64,000 nt of DNA from assembly GCF_002006355.2 (NCBI RefSeq), contig NZ_CP096980.1, forward strand, positions 248,001 through 312,000, written 5' to 3'. Positions 35,249-44,757 of the stretch are shown in pieces; the stretch's first letter is position 1; each line of letters begins with the position of its first letter. Below the pieces are notes generated by a model. It was given only the letters and a program-made list of their open reading frames with translations. It was not told the origin of the DNA and ran no database searches. The translations under genes were made by a program, and so were the position numbers. Origin of the DNA: Clostridium felsineum DSM 794 (GTDB lineage: Bacteria > Bacillota > Clostridia > Clostridiales > Clostridiaceae).

Positions 35249-37837
35249 TTATCTTTGCAAAAGGTTAAGTTCTTTAGCCTTTTCTACAGCTTGAACTCTG
35301 TTTGATACCTGCAGCTTTGAATATATATTTATCATATGTGTTTTTACAGTAGAAAGAGAAATATTTAGAATGCTGGCAATTTCTTTATTGGAACTTCCAT
35401 TACAAAGAACTTTAAGAACCTCAAGTTCACGTTGGCTTAAGAGGCAATCCGTGCTAGGAGCTATAAAACTGTATATTTTATCAATGAAGTTTTTCTCCTT
35501 TTTTGTTAGAGTTATAGCTGCATCGTTTTGAAGAAGTTTAATTATTTTTAAGATTTTTTCTCCTTCAACAACAAAAGCTCTTAAATACTCACTTTCAATA
35601 CCGTAATAAAGAGCTTCTCTTAAAACATTAAACAATTCTCTTTTATCGGTTTTGGGGTTCTCTTTTAAAATTAGAGCTTTAATTATAAGACCTTCTACAA
35701 GGTGAATTAATATTGAGAAGTGTCTACAATATTCTAGTGTTTTATCTAGAATAATAAGTGCCTTTTCTTTTTCACCAAGAATAAAGAGTGCTCTTGCATA
35801 AACAACGTTATCTTCTGGTGTTAAATAAGTATGTGATTCACTTAATTTTTTTTCAACTAAAAGCCTATATTCACTTAATTCATCTAACTCATATTTGTCT
35901 TGTGGTAAAATGTATTTAAGTTTGGCAGAGTGAATTTGACAAGGTAAAAGAGAGTGGGAATTCAAATGATTATCTACCAAATTTTTTTTAGTTATGTTAC
36001 CTTCCTTAAGGTCTCCTTTTAAAAAATGCAATTCCATTAAGTTGTAAAGTATGGCTCTACTTATAAAAGAATAGTTTAGATTAAGGCCACTTAAAGAGAG
36101 ATTTAAAAATTTTTCGGTGTTTTCTAGATCATATTTTTTCATATGAATTCCGGCGACACCTAAGTACACCATGAATTTAAAACCACTCATAAATTTATTT
36201 TCAACTATTAAGGTATTTAAATCATTATATACCTTTAAGGTATCAGAAAGCTTACCCTGTTCTTCTAGTATAGAAGCTATTAGACATTTAGAAAATACAC
36301 TTAAAAATACAATGTTATATTTTGTAGCTATTTTATCACTTTCCTTAGCATAATATAAAATCTTGTCATATTCTCCTTGAATCATAAAGGCTGGTGAGAT
36401 ATTTAAATATAATATTGCTTTTGTAATATCACTTAGCTTAAAGTTTTTAACGATATTTAAATCTTCAAGGGTCATAGAATTACAAAAATCATATACATAT
36501 AGTTTAAATACATTTGCAAGGGCCTTGAGTTCAGTGCTTTCTAAATTCTCTAAATAACTTATAATATTCTTACACTCATCAATTTGCATGTTGGAATAAT
36601 GATAAAACATCTTTTGGATAATAAGCTCATTGCTATTAATTAAAGTATTTAGTGGCAGTAGCCTAATTAGGGACGTGCAGCTGGCATCTTCAATATTTTT
36701 TTCTATTTCAGAAGAGGCTTTTTCGTAGTCTTTTATTTTAATTAGCTGAAGAATAGCTTCACTAATATCACCGCTGTTTTTTAAAGAAGTATAAGCCTTT
36801 AAGTGAAATTCTTTTCTTATATTTTGGGGTAGCTTATTGAAATTAGTATTCAAGAATTCTTTAAAAAGGTGATGATATCTAAATAGACCTTCTTCCTCGT
36901 CTAAAGTTATTATAAACAGATTTTTATTTAAAAGAGATTCTATTATTTCGCTAGAATGTTCTATTTGTAGAAGTTCATTACAGAGAGTGGAGTTAAAATA
37001 ATTCAAAATAGAAGTTTTTATTAAAAAGTCTTTTTCGGGTTTACTAAGACTTTTTAAGATTTCTTCTGTAAGATAATCAACTACGTATTTGTTCAATACC
37101 TTTATGGAAAGATTTTTACTATTTTTGAAGGCCAAGGAGGTTAGCTGTATTCCTCCAATCCAGCCTTCTGAAATATTGAAAATTTTAGAGATATCAGAAG
37201 GATCAAGAGAGCTATTTAGTGTACTGTTTATAAAATCTGAGCATTCTATTTCTGAAAATTTCAACTTATTCTCATCTATTTCTAAAATTTCATTTTTAAT
37301 CCGGAGATCTCCTAGATACATGGGTAGACTTTCTCTTGTAATGAAAATATAGTGAATATTGACTGGAGAGTATTTTATAAGTCTCTCTAGGGTAGAGTTT
37401 AAAAAATGGTCTTTGATATAGTGATAATCATCAAATACAAGGGTAATAGATTTTTTATAAGAAGAAATTTCATTTACTAAGAAAGATATTACTTCAAAGA
37501 TATCCTCCTGTTTAGTCATACAGCTTAATGAACTTATTAAAGTATTTGCTTTAGCTTCAAGATATGGAGACAGGGCTGAAATAAGATAACTAAAAAAGGA
37601 ATAAAGTTCATTATTGCTTTCATCTAGGTTTATCCATTTTACATCAGTAATTTTCTTTTCTTTTATAAAAGAGGATACTAGTGTAGATTTACCACTTCCA
37701 GCAGGACCCTTTATAACTATAAGCTTGTAATCATATAAATTACTTAATTCATTTGTAAGGTCTGTTCTTCTTATATAGTTTTTTCTAGGAGAAGGTATAA
37801 CAAATTTTGTTTTTATTAAACTTAAATTACTATTCAT
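35249..37837 (-). CDS. Large ATP-binding LuxR (MalT-like, LAL) regulator
   Basis: An 862-residue signal-integrating activator of the STAND class. Walker A GPAGSGKST is at residues 44-52, and Walker B-like VFDDYHYI comes next. A long helical TPR-like middle follows, and the C-terminal LuxR helix-turn-helix includes LSQRELEVLKVLCNGSSNKE and SLSTVKTHMINIYSKL. In MalT relatives a small molecule releases ATP-dependent oligomerisation. It lies 63 bp after an ABC-2 exporter on the same strand, so it may regulate that exporter or be co-transcribed. The inducer is unknown. Confidence 0.9.
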   Translation of the reverse strand: MNSNLSLIKTKFVIPSPRKNYIRRTDLTNELSNLYDYKLIVIKGPAGSGKSTLVSSFIKEKKITDVKWINLDESNNELYSFFSYLISALSPYLEAKANTLISSLSCMTKQEDIFEVISFLVNEISSYKKSITLVFDDYHYIKDHFLNSTLERLIKYSPVNIHYIFITRESLPMYLGDLRIKNEILEIDENKLKFSEIECSDFINSTLNSSLDPSDISKIFNISEGWIGGIQLTSLAFKNSKNLSIKVLNKYVVDYLTEEILKSLSKPEKDFLIKTSILNYFNSTLCNELLQIEHSSEIIESLLNKNLFIITLDEEEGLFRYHHLFKEFLNTNFNKLPQNIRKEFHLKAYTSLKNSGDISEAILQLIKIKDYEKASSEIEKNIEDASCTSLIRLLPLNTLINSNELIIQKMFYHYSNMQIDECKNIISYLENLESTELKALANVFKLYVYDFCNSMTLEDLNIVKNFKLSDITKAILYLNISPAFMIQGEYDKILYYAKESDKIATKYNIVFLSVFSKCLIASILEEQGKLSDTLKVYNDLNTLIVENKFMSGFKFMVYLGVAGIHMKKYDLENTEKFLNLSLSGLNLNYSFISRAILYNLMELHFLKGDLKEGNITKKNLVDNHLNSHSLLPCQIHSAKLKYILPQDKYELDELSEYRLLVEKKLSESHTYLTPEDNVVYARALFILGEKEKALIILDKTLEYCRHFSILIHLVEGLIIKALILKENPKTDKRELFNVLREALYYGIESEYLRAFVVEGEKILKIIKLLQNDAAITLTKKEKNFIDKIYSFIAPSTDCLLSQRELEVLKVLCNGSSNKEIASILNISLSTVKTHMINIYSKLQVSNRVQAVEKAKELNLLQR

Positions 37838-37900
37838 TTAATCACCCTTGAATCTAATTTTGTTACTTATATTCTATAATTTAAAAATTAATAATACAAG

Positions 37901-38893
37901 CTAGTATTTGCCATCTTGTAAATTTTTTCTTGTAACTAGAGTTCCGATAATAAAGAAAATAAAAGTAATTAATAGGATGTATAAAATTTCACTAGAATAG
38001 TTAGAGATACTTTTGCCGCTTTCAATGCCCTGAGATAAGGTCAAGTACTGTTTATAAGGGATTGCGTTAACTATGGTAGATAGAATTTTATTATCATCGG
38101 TGAAAGCATAAAAGCTTCCAGATAAAATAGAGCATAAAAGTACAGTAAAGGTTCCAAGCATAGCTGCATTGTCAACATCATCTATAATAGAGGTTATAAA
38201 TAAGGCAAAGGAAGTACCGAAAATCAACAATAAGGAAAGTAAGGCAGCTAACTCCAGGTAATTAAAACCTATATTAACCTTAAATATTTCCTTGGTAATT
38301 AATATAGCTAAGTAAGAAGGAACAAAGGCTAATACAAAATTGAAGATACCTTCACTAAATAAATATTTAATAAAGGAGGTAGGGGAGATTAAAATCCTTT
38401 TAAAGGTGCCTAGATCTCTGTCTTCTGGATAAAATAGCATAAACTGAATTTGCTGCATTGCAAGTATCAAAATTAGAAAACCGAGTATATTAGTTCCTAC
38501 TCCTCGAGTGCTTGCATTAGCTTCTTTAAAATTAGTTTTTGCTTTTGGGTTTTTTAAAAATGAAGTAATTTCATTTTTAAATTTATCGCTTTTTATTGTT
38601 GTGATTTTAAAACTGCCATTATCGGAATAAGTGACTACAGCATCGTATTTATTTAAAACAAGCTCTGATAAATCTGGTTTTTCACTTAAGGTTGTTATTT
38701 TAACATATTTGTTATTAAAATTAATATTTTTATTCTTAATAACTATGGCTATATTAGCTTTTGTATCCATTTTTGAAGTGAAGTATACTCCGCCTATTAT
38801 CATAAGAGGAATAAAAATAATAGCGGTTAAAAGTATAGCTTTTTTACATAGTAGTCTAGATAAATTATTTTTAAAAATATTCAACATAATCAT
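37901..38893 (-). CDS. ABC-2 type exporter permease (long form)
   Basis: A 330-residue membrane protein. It has one N-terminal helix (residues about 20-40), an extracytoplasmic domain of about 100 residues (TKANIAIVIKNKNINFNN onwards), then five hydrophobic helices. This is the DrrB/YhaP-like ABC-2 architecture. Its ATG shares a base with the stop of the preceding permease (TAATG). It is third in an ATPase-permease-permease operon; the substrate is unknown (a drug, lipid or peptide is possible). Confidence 0.85.
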   Translation of the reverse strand: MIMLNIFKNNLSRLLCKKAILLTAIIFIPLMIIGGVYFTSKMDTKANIAIVIKNKNINFNNKYVKITTLSEKPDLSELVLNKYDAVVTYSDNGSFKITTIKSDKFKNEITSFLKNPKAKTNFKEANASTRGVGTNILGFLILILAMQQIQFMLFYPEDRDLGTFKRILISPTSFIKYLFSEGIFNFVLAFVPSYLAILITKEIFKVNIGFNYLELAALLSLLLIFGTSFALFITSIIDDVDNAAMLGTFTVLLCSILSGSFYAFTDDNKILSTIVNAIPYKQYLTLSQGIESGKSISNYSSEILYILLITFIFFIIGTLVTRKNLQDGKY

Positions 38894-39633
38894 TATATAT
38901 ATTCCTCCGGTTTAAAAGTTATTTTGCATAAGAGAATAAAAATCAAAGAAATTACTATACAAGCTAATATAAATGGTATAAATAGAGAAAAATTGTTATC
39001 ATAAATTATCTTAAATATACATTCAGTAACCCATTTTGCAGGGGAGAGGTAGGAGAGAAATTTTACGGCACTACCAAGGCTATCTACAGGAAAAAACATA
39101 CCTCCAAATATAGAGAACAAAGTTATAATAGGTGACATTATTTTATTTGCGGCTTCTTCACTTTTAAAAATGCAGCACATTAAGGCACCAAAACAGCATA
39201 GGGCAAAGGTAAAGAATATAACAATTAAGATTATATATATAAAATTATTTCCGCCAACATTTATGCCTAAGAGACTATTTTCAAGTATTAGCAAACAGAT
39301 AAAACATGAAATTGCAAATAAAAAGGATGCTAGTATCTTTGATAAAAAAATGTTAGAGGTACGAGTAGGAGAGTAGATAAGCCTTACGTTACCTGGCTTT
39401 ATCTTTTTCTCCATAAAGGTGTTTGAAGTGGTTAATGGAATCATAAAAATAAAATACACTAGCATAGTTATTCCATAATAATCGTAAGAGGTTACATTTC
39501 TTCCATAACTACTCTTTGTTATAAAGCCGAAGATTCCTATTAAAAGAATTGCAAAAGCTGTATTGCAAAGAAGTAGTGTAGGATTCTTGGCTGTATTAAT
39601 AAAATCTCTTTTGGTTATTTTTAATAAATTCAT
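38893..39633 (-). CDS. ABC-2 type exporter permease (short form)
   Basis: A 246-residue membrane protein with six hydrophobic segments, of the ABC-2 permease family. The cytoplasmic segment NTFMEKKIKPGNVRLIYSPT precedes the coupling helix, and FSIFGGMFFPVDSLG is a typical ABC-2 signature region. It starts 10 bp after the ATPase stop and overlaps the second permease by one base. The pair probably forms a heterodimeric channel. Confidence 0.86.
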   Translation of the reverse strand: MNLLKITKRDFINTAKNPTLLLCNTAFAILLIGIFGFITKSSYGRNVTSYDYYGITMLVYFIFMIPLTTSNTFMEKKIKPGNVRLIYSPTRTSNIFLSKILASFLFAISCFICLLILENSLLGINVGGNNFIYIILIVIFFTFALCCFGALMCCIFKSEEAANKIMSPIITLFSIFGGMFFPVDSLGSAVKFLSYLSPAKWVTECIFKIIYDNNFSLFIPFILACIVISLIFILLCKITFKPEEYI

Positions 39634-39643
39634 AAAAATCCTC

Positions 39644-40582
39644 CTAGTCTCTTAAGCTTTTCCCTGTAAGATTTAAAAATACTCTTTCCAGTGATGCGGT
39701 GTTGGTAGTTATATTACTTACCTTACAGTTCTTGTTTATCATAGTGATGATAATTTTGTCTAAATTTTCTACAGTATTTAAACAGATTACTTCTACAGAA
39801 TTCTTAGATATTGTTACCTTTTTAACTCCTTCAATTTGAAAAAAGTCAGTATTTTTAAGGTTGTCGGTGTTAGTAGCAGCTATTACATATACTTTTTCAT
39901 CCTCAATAGCCTCTTTAAGCTTTTCTTTTGTGCCTTCAGCGATTATATTGCCATGATCCATTATGATTATACGATCAGATATTTCCTCAACTTCCTCCAT
40001 ATAGTGAGTGGTGTATATTATAGTTGCTCCCATTTTTTGAAGCTTTTTTATAGAGGTCAGAATGTGATTTCTTGATTGAGGGTCTATTCCAACAGTTGGC
40101 TCATCCATTATTATTAGTTTTGGATTATGGGCTATAGCACAAGCAATATTAAGCCTTCTTTTCATACCACCAGAAAAGGTTTTAGGTTTATCATCCTTTC
40201 TATCATACAGACCAACGAATTCAAGTGCTTGCTTAGTTTTTTCTTTTAAAGCTTCACCTTTTAAAGAATATAGACTTGCAAAGAATCTTACATTTTTTTC
40301 TGCACTTACATCCTCATATATAGCTAGATCTTGAGGTACAATACCTATATTTTTTTTAATATTTATCATGTCAGTTTTAATTGGTCTTCCCATAAAATTT
40401 ATTTGGCCACTATCATATTTTAATGCTGTTGAAAGAATGTTTATTGTAGTGCTTTTACCAGCTCCATTAGGTCCTAAAAAACCTAGGATTTCACCTTCCT
40501 TTACGTAAAAGCTTATTTCATTAACAGCAGTTAAGTTCTTATAACTCTTTTTTAAATTTTTAACTTCAATTATATTCTCCAT
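39644..40582 (-). CDS. ABC-2 type exporter ATPase
   Basis: A 312-residue ATPase with Walker A LGPNGAGKST, signature FSGGMKRRLNIACAI, Walker B LIIMDEPTVGIDPQ and the H-loop YTTHYMEEVEEISDR. The last 80 residues form the DUF4162-like tail found in drug and bacteriocin exporter ATPases. It heads the exporter operon that precedes the LuxR-type regulator. The ATG follows GGGAGAT. Confidence 0.92.
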   Translation of the reverse strand: MENIIEVKNLKKSYKNLTAVNEISFYVKEGEILGFLGPNGAGKSTTINILSTALKYDSGQINFMGRPIKTDMINIKKNIGIVPQDLAIYEDVSAEKNVRFFASLYSLKGEALKEKTKQALEFVGLYDRKDDKPKTFSGGMKRRLNIACAIAHNPKLIIMDEPTVGIDPQSRNHILTSIKKLQKMGATIIYTTHYMEEVEEISDRIIIMDHGNIIAEGTKEKLKEAIEDEKVYVIAATNTDNLKNTDFFQIEGVKKVTISKNSVEVICLNTVENLDKIIITMINKNCKVSNITTNTASLERVFLNLTGKSLRD

Positions 40583-40639
40583 GTTTTATCTCCCTTCGGT
40601 TTCAGTGTGATTTTATAGTACCATTCAGGAGAAAAAAAC

Positions 40640-40674
40640 AAATCAACCAAAAGAATGATTCTATAGGTTGATTT
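40640..40674. promoter_or_regulatory. Composite dyad upstream of the ABC-2 exporter
   Basis: AAATCAACC (40640-40648) and GGTTGATTT (40666-40674) are perfect inverted arms, and between them GAATGATTC is itself a dyad. This is a symmetric 35-bp element 58 bp before the exporter start. A terminator-like hairpin (40678-40716) follows it. It could be an activator site for the exporter operon. Confidence 0.45.
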
Positions 40675-40804
40675 TAAAAAAATAAAAGTAAAGTCTAAGC
40701 CATACTTTTATTTTTATCTGTGGTTTGAAATTCAAAATGTAGTAGAATGAATTGTAATAATATGTGTTAAATTGATCTATTGACTATAATATTTTTCCAA
40801 TATA

Positions 40805-40831
40805 TAATTAAACCAACGGTCGGTTTAATTA
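40805..40831. promoter_or_regulatory. TetR-type operator palindrome
   Basis: TAATTAAACC and GGTTTAATTA form perfect 10-bp arms around AACGGTC. It sits 17 bp before the reductase-like gene, and a TetR regulator follows that gene, so self-repression of the pair is the simple reading. Confidence 0.75.
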
Positions 40832-40847
40832 TGTAGGAGGGAAGAAT

Positions 40848-41774
40848 ATGAAAATATTAATATTAGGTACAGGTGTTATTGGAACACTGTATGCACATGC
40901 ACTTTCAAAACATCATGACATTACTCATTTTGTTAGAGAGAATAAGCTGAAGGCTATGGATGGGAGGGCTATAGCTTATGACATTATAGATGAACGCAAG
41001 GATAAAAAGCATATTAATACTGAAGGAGAATATACCTACAAATGCGTTACAGAGATAACTGAAAGCTATGATTTTATAATGCTTCCAGTGAATTCTTATC
41101 AATTAAATGAGGCAATTGAAACATTAGTTAGAAAGTCACCTAACGCAAAATTTTTAATTTTTACTTTGAATTGGAAGGGAACCTCTGAGATAGATAAATT
41201 ATTAAGGAAAGATCAATATATCATGGGATACGCAGGAGGAGGTGGAACCTTCAAGGGTGATTTGCTTTGGGGTAATATAGGAAATGATGTATGCCTTGGA
41301 AGTGTATATGAAGTTCAAAAGACATTGTTAGATACAGTAGTAAAGGCTTTTAGGGACTGCAGTATTGAGCCTGAGGTTCCATCAAATATAATGTATTGGT
41401 TATGGGTTCATAATGTTGGGTCCGCGCCGCTTGGTGTTGGACTTTCAAAATATAGTAGTCTAAACGAAGTTTTAAAGGACAAAAAGTTAGTAAAAACATG
41501 TTTTAAAGCTATGATAGAAGGCTACAAAATTTGTAAAAAAAGAGGAGCTAATTTAAAAGAATATCCAGAGGTAAAAATGATGTCTATACCATTTTTTGTA
41601 CTTTATCCAATGTTTAAGCGTAATTTTGAGAAGAACCCAATAATGCAGCGATATACTGCACATGCTTTCAAAGCAATTGATGAAATGAAAGATAACTTTA
41701 AACAGATACTTCAAACTGGAAGAGAGTTAAACATGAGTATTCCTAATATGGATAAGCTTAGTGAATTGCTTTGA
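40848..41774 (+). CDS. Ketopantoate reductase-like (ApbA/PanE family) oxidoreductase
   Basis: NAD(P)-dependent reductase family of 308 residues. The Rossmann start is MKILILGTGVIGTLYAHAL, and the FIMLPVNSYQLNEAI segment is typical of PanE. The C-terminal helical part is less like classical PanE, and the gene sits with a TetR regulator rather than panB/panC. A role other than pantothenate synthesis is therefore likely. The ATG follows GTAGGAGGG, just downstream of an operator palindrome. Confidence 0.82.
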   Translation: MKILILGTGVIGTLYAHALSKHHDITHFVRENKLKAMDGRAIAYDIIDERKDKKHINTEGEYTYKCVTEITESYDFIMLPVNSYQLNEAIETLVRKSPNAKFLIFTLNWKGTSEIDKLLRKDQYIMGYAGGGGTFKGDLLWGNIGNDVCLGSVYEVQKTLLDTVVKAFRDCSIEPEVPSNIMYWLWVHNVGSAPLGVGLSKYSSLNEVLKDKKLVKTCFKAMIEGYKICKKRGANLKEYPEVKMMSIPFFVLYPMFKRNFEKNPIMQRYTAHAFKAIDEMKDNFKQILQTGRELNMSIPNMDKLSELL

Positions 41775-41846
41775 TAATTGACTATAAATTTAATTTTTAA
41801 TACAATCGAAGACAGATGGTTTATAAAGGTGGAGGTAAAAAACGTA

Positions 41847-42455
41847 ATGTCTAGAACAAATATAAATTTTAATAATAAAAAAAATGAACTAGCAGATAAA
41901 ATATGGGATATATTTATTGAAAATGGTTATGAAAATACCACACTTGCATTTATAATCAATAAGTTAGATATATCTAAAGGTGCATTTTATCATTATTTTT
42001 CTTCTAAAGAGGAGTGTGCGGATGCCGCAATAGAAAATAGAGTGACACTTTTTAGTAAAGAAGTTGTAAATGAAAATATCGAAGGTTTAAATGCAATAGA
42101 TAGATTAAAGCGAATACTTTTGTCAGGAATAAAAATTAATAGAGTTAATGAACAAAATGAAGAAATTAATAGCCCATCAAATAAAATATTTCATCAAAAA
42201 TTGATGGTGGCACTTATAAAGCACTTTGCTCCTATTTATGCAGATATAATATCACAGGGTAATGAAGAAGGGATTTTTAGGGTAAAGTATCCACTGGAAA
42301 CAGCAGAAATTATATTAACTCTTTCACATTTTTATATGGATGAGGATTTATTTAAATGGGAAAAGGACACTATGACTTTAAAGTTGATTGCATTTAAGGA
42401 AGTACTTATGAAGATTTTGGATGCAGATGAAAATACTTTGAATTTTATAAAGTAA
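41847..42455 (+). CDS. TetR-family transcriptional regulator
   Basis: A 202-residue repressor. The N-terminal helix-turn-helix covers FIENGYENTTLAFIINKLDISKGAFYHYFSSKEE, ending in the family GAFYHYF motif at about residues 43-49. The C-terminal ligand domain is not recognisable. I start at ATG 41847, because GGTGGAGG lies 11 bp upstream and the longer frame adds no family sequence. It is 72 bp after the reductase-like gene and probably binds the palindrome at 40805-40831. Confidence 0.86.
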   Translation: MSRTNINFNNKKNELADKIWDIFIENGYENTTLAFIINKLDISKGAFYHYFSSKEECADAAIENRVTLFSKEVVNENIEGLNAIDRLKRILLSGIKINRVNEQNEEINSPSNKIFHQKLMVALIKHFAPIYADIISQGNEEGIFRVKYPLETAEIILTLSHFYMDEDLFKWEKDTMTLKLIAFKEVLMKILDADENTLNFIK

Positions 42456-42566
42456 CTATGATAGAGAATATAACTAAAAATGAGATAATAATAGTATTAG
42501 TAAGTTTATCTCGTTTACTTGGATATAAGAAGAATATTTTAAGACTAAAGCCTTATTTTTCCGAAA

Positions 42567-42594
42567 TTGACTTGTATTTAAAATGTGGTATTAT
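42567..42594 (+). promoter_or_regulatory. Promoter of the flotillin-like gene
   Basis: TTGACT (42567-42572), a 16-bp spacer and TATTAT (42589-42594). The ribosome site AGGCGGGGG is just before the ATG at 42636. Confidence 0.65.
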
Positions 42595-42635
42595 ATAACT
42601 CATATCTCAAATATTTATGAAGGCGGGGGTTCATT

Positions 42636-44753
42636 ATGAATCAAGGTTATATTCTCTTAATAGTTTCTATAGTGCTTGTGATAGTAGTATTATTAGTAAT
42701 ACTAAAGCTTATAGGAATAGTAGTAATAAAAAGCAGCGAAGTCGGAATTGTTGAGAAATGGTGGTCACCAAAAGGATCATTAAACAAACAGATTATTGCA
42801 TTAAATGGAGAAGCAGGTTTTCAGCCAACGCTTTTAAGAGCAGGTATACATCTTAAGACTCCACTTATGTATAAGATCCACAGAGCATCACTTATAACTA
42901 TTCCACAAGGTAAAATAGGTTATGTATTCTCAAGAGATGGTGAAACACTTGAGGTTTCTCAGACACTTGGTAGAGTAGTTACTGAATCAGATAACTTTCA
43001 AGATGTACTTGGCTTCTTAAAAAATGGAGGACAGAAAGGTCCACAAAGAGCCATATTAAGAGAAGGTACTTATGCTTTTAACCTTGCTCAGTTTATAATT
43101 ATAACTGAAAACGGAGTATATTCATTAACAACAACTAAAACAGAAAATCAGCAAGTTCAGGCTATGGCAGAAAAAATTAGAAAGCTTGATGGATTTAATC
43201 CAGTAATAATCAACGGAAAAGATGACAGTATAGGCATAGTTACAGTAAATGATGGACCAGGTCTTCAAAATGAAGTGTTAATAGCACCAATTGTAGGAGA
43301 TAAAGCAGATAGAGAAAATTATCATAATAACTTCCAAGATCCTGAGAAATTCCTTAAAGCAGGTGGTTTTAAAGGAAGACAAATGCAAGTTTTAGTAGAT
43401 GGAACTTATTTTGTGAATAGATTATTTGCAACTGTTGAATATTTACCTAAAACAACAATAAATATAGGTGAGGTTGGAGTTGTAGTTTCCTATTATGGTG
43501 ATAAGGGTAAAGATGTAACAGGAGATACGTACAAGCATGGCGAGTTAGTGCCAGAAGGTTCTAAGGGTATATGGGAAGCAGCATTGGCACCAGGAAAGTA
43601 TGCGTTTAATACGTATGCTGGAAAAGTAGTAAAGGTACCTACAACAAATGTAATATTAAAATGGATTTCAGGTCAAAATGGTAATCATAAACTTGATGAA
43701 AATTTAAAAGAAATAAGTTTAATAACTAAGGACGCTTTTGAACCAAGCCTCCCATTAACAGTTGTAATGCACATAGATTATAAAAAGGCATCAAGGGTTA
43801 TTCAAAGATTTGGAGATGTAAAGCTTCTTATTGAACAATCATTAGACCCTATGATAGCAGGATATTTTAAAAACATTGGGCAGACTATGACTTTGGTAGA
43901 ATTAATACAAAATAGAAGTGAAATCCAAAATAAAGCCTCAGAAGAGATGAAGGAAAAGTTTATAAAATACGATTTAGAATTAGAAGAAGTTTTAATTGGT
44001 ACTCCGGTTGCTTCTAAAAATGATAATAGGATTGATACTATTCTTGCACAGTTAAGAGATAGACAGCTAGCTACAGAGCAAATAGCTACCTTTGAAGCAG
44101 AGCAAAAAGCAGCAGAGAAAGAGATAGAACTTAACAAAGCAAAAGCAGCATCATCAAGGCAAGCAGATCTTACTGCATCTTCTGTAGAAATACAAATTAA
44201 AGAAAATGAAGGTAAAGCTCAGTTACTTGTAGCTAAACAAATTGCAGAAAAAACTAAAGCAGAGGCAGAAGCTAACCTATATAAACAGCAGAAGGAAGCA
44301 GAGGCTAAGGCATATACAACAAAACAAGAGGCAGAAGCTAAAGCCTATGCTATTGAAAAAGAAGCCAATGCAAACTCAAAACAAATAAGCCTAATTGGTT
44401 CAGCAGAAGCATCAAAGATAAAATCTATTGGTGAAGCACAAGCTGATAAGGAAGCTAAGATAGGTATATCAAGAGCTATAGCAGCAAAAGAGCAAGTAAA
44501 TGCTTATGGTGGACCACAATATCAAGTAATTCAAGATGTTATGTCAAAACTTGCGGAAGCATTAAAGGAATCAAAAATTGATTTGGTACCTAAGACTTAT
44601 ATTAGTAATAGTAATAGTGGAAAAACACCTAATGCATTAGAAGGAATATTAGACTTACTTTTGGTAAAAATGAGTAATGAAGATTATGTTCAAAAAGAAT
44701 TATCACCTAAAGCTAAAGAAATAGAACAAGAAATAAGAAAATCTCTAAAATAA
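42636..44753 (+). CDS. Flotillin-like SPFH-domain membrane protein
   Basis: A 705-residue membrane scaffold protein. An N-terminal hydrophobic helix (residues about 5-30) anchors it, and duplicated SPFH/Band 7 sequences follow (ITIPQGKIGYVFSRDG and NIGEVGVVVSYYGDKG). From about residue 480 it is an Ala/Glu/Lys-rich coiled coil with repeats such as KQEAEAKAYAIEKEANANSK, the flotillin hallmark. It is longer than FloA/FloT (about 330-510) and resembles YqiK-type proteins. An IS element has inserted directly after its stop, so the original terminator may have moved. Confidence 0.88.
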   Translation: MNQGYILLIVSIVLVIVVLLVILKLIGIVVIKSSEVGIVEKWWSPKGSLNKQIIALNGEAGFQPTLLRAGIHLKTPLMYKIHRASLITIPQGKIGYVFSRDGETLEVSQTLGRVVTESDNFQDVLGFLKNGGQKGPQRAILREGTYAFNLAQFIIITENGVYSLTTTKTENQQVQAMAEKIRKLDGFNPVIINGKDDSIGIVTVNDGPGLQNEVLIAPIVGDKADRENYHNNFQDPEKFLKAGGFKGRQMQVLVDGTYFVNRLFATVEYLPKTTINIGEVGVVVSYYGDKGKDVTGDTYKHGELVPEGSKGIWEAALAPGKYAFNTYAGKVVKVPTTNVILKWISGQNGNHKLDENLKEISLITKDAFEPSLPLTVVMHIDYKKASRVIQRFGDVKLLIEQSLDPMIAGYFKNIGQTMTLVELIQNRSEIQNKASEEMKEKFIKYDLELEEVLIGTPVASKNDNRIDTILAQLRDRQLATEQIATFEAEQKAAEKEIELNKAKAASSRQADLTASSVEIQIKENEGKAQLLVAKQIAEKTKAEAEANLYKQQKEAEAKAYTTKQEAEAKAYAIEKEANANSKQISLIGSAEASKIKSIGEAQADKEAKIGISRAIAAKEQVNAYGGPQYQVIQDVMSKLAEALKESKIDLVPKTYISNSNSGKTPNALEGILDLLLVKMSNEDYVQKELSPKAKEIEQEIRKSLK

Positions 44754-44757
44754 AATG

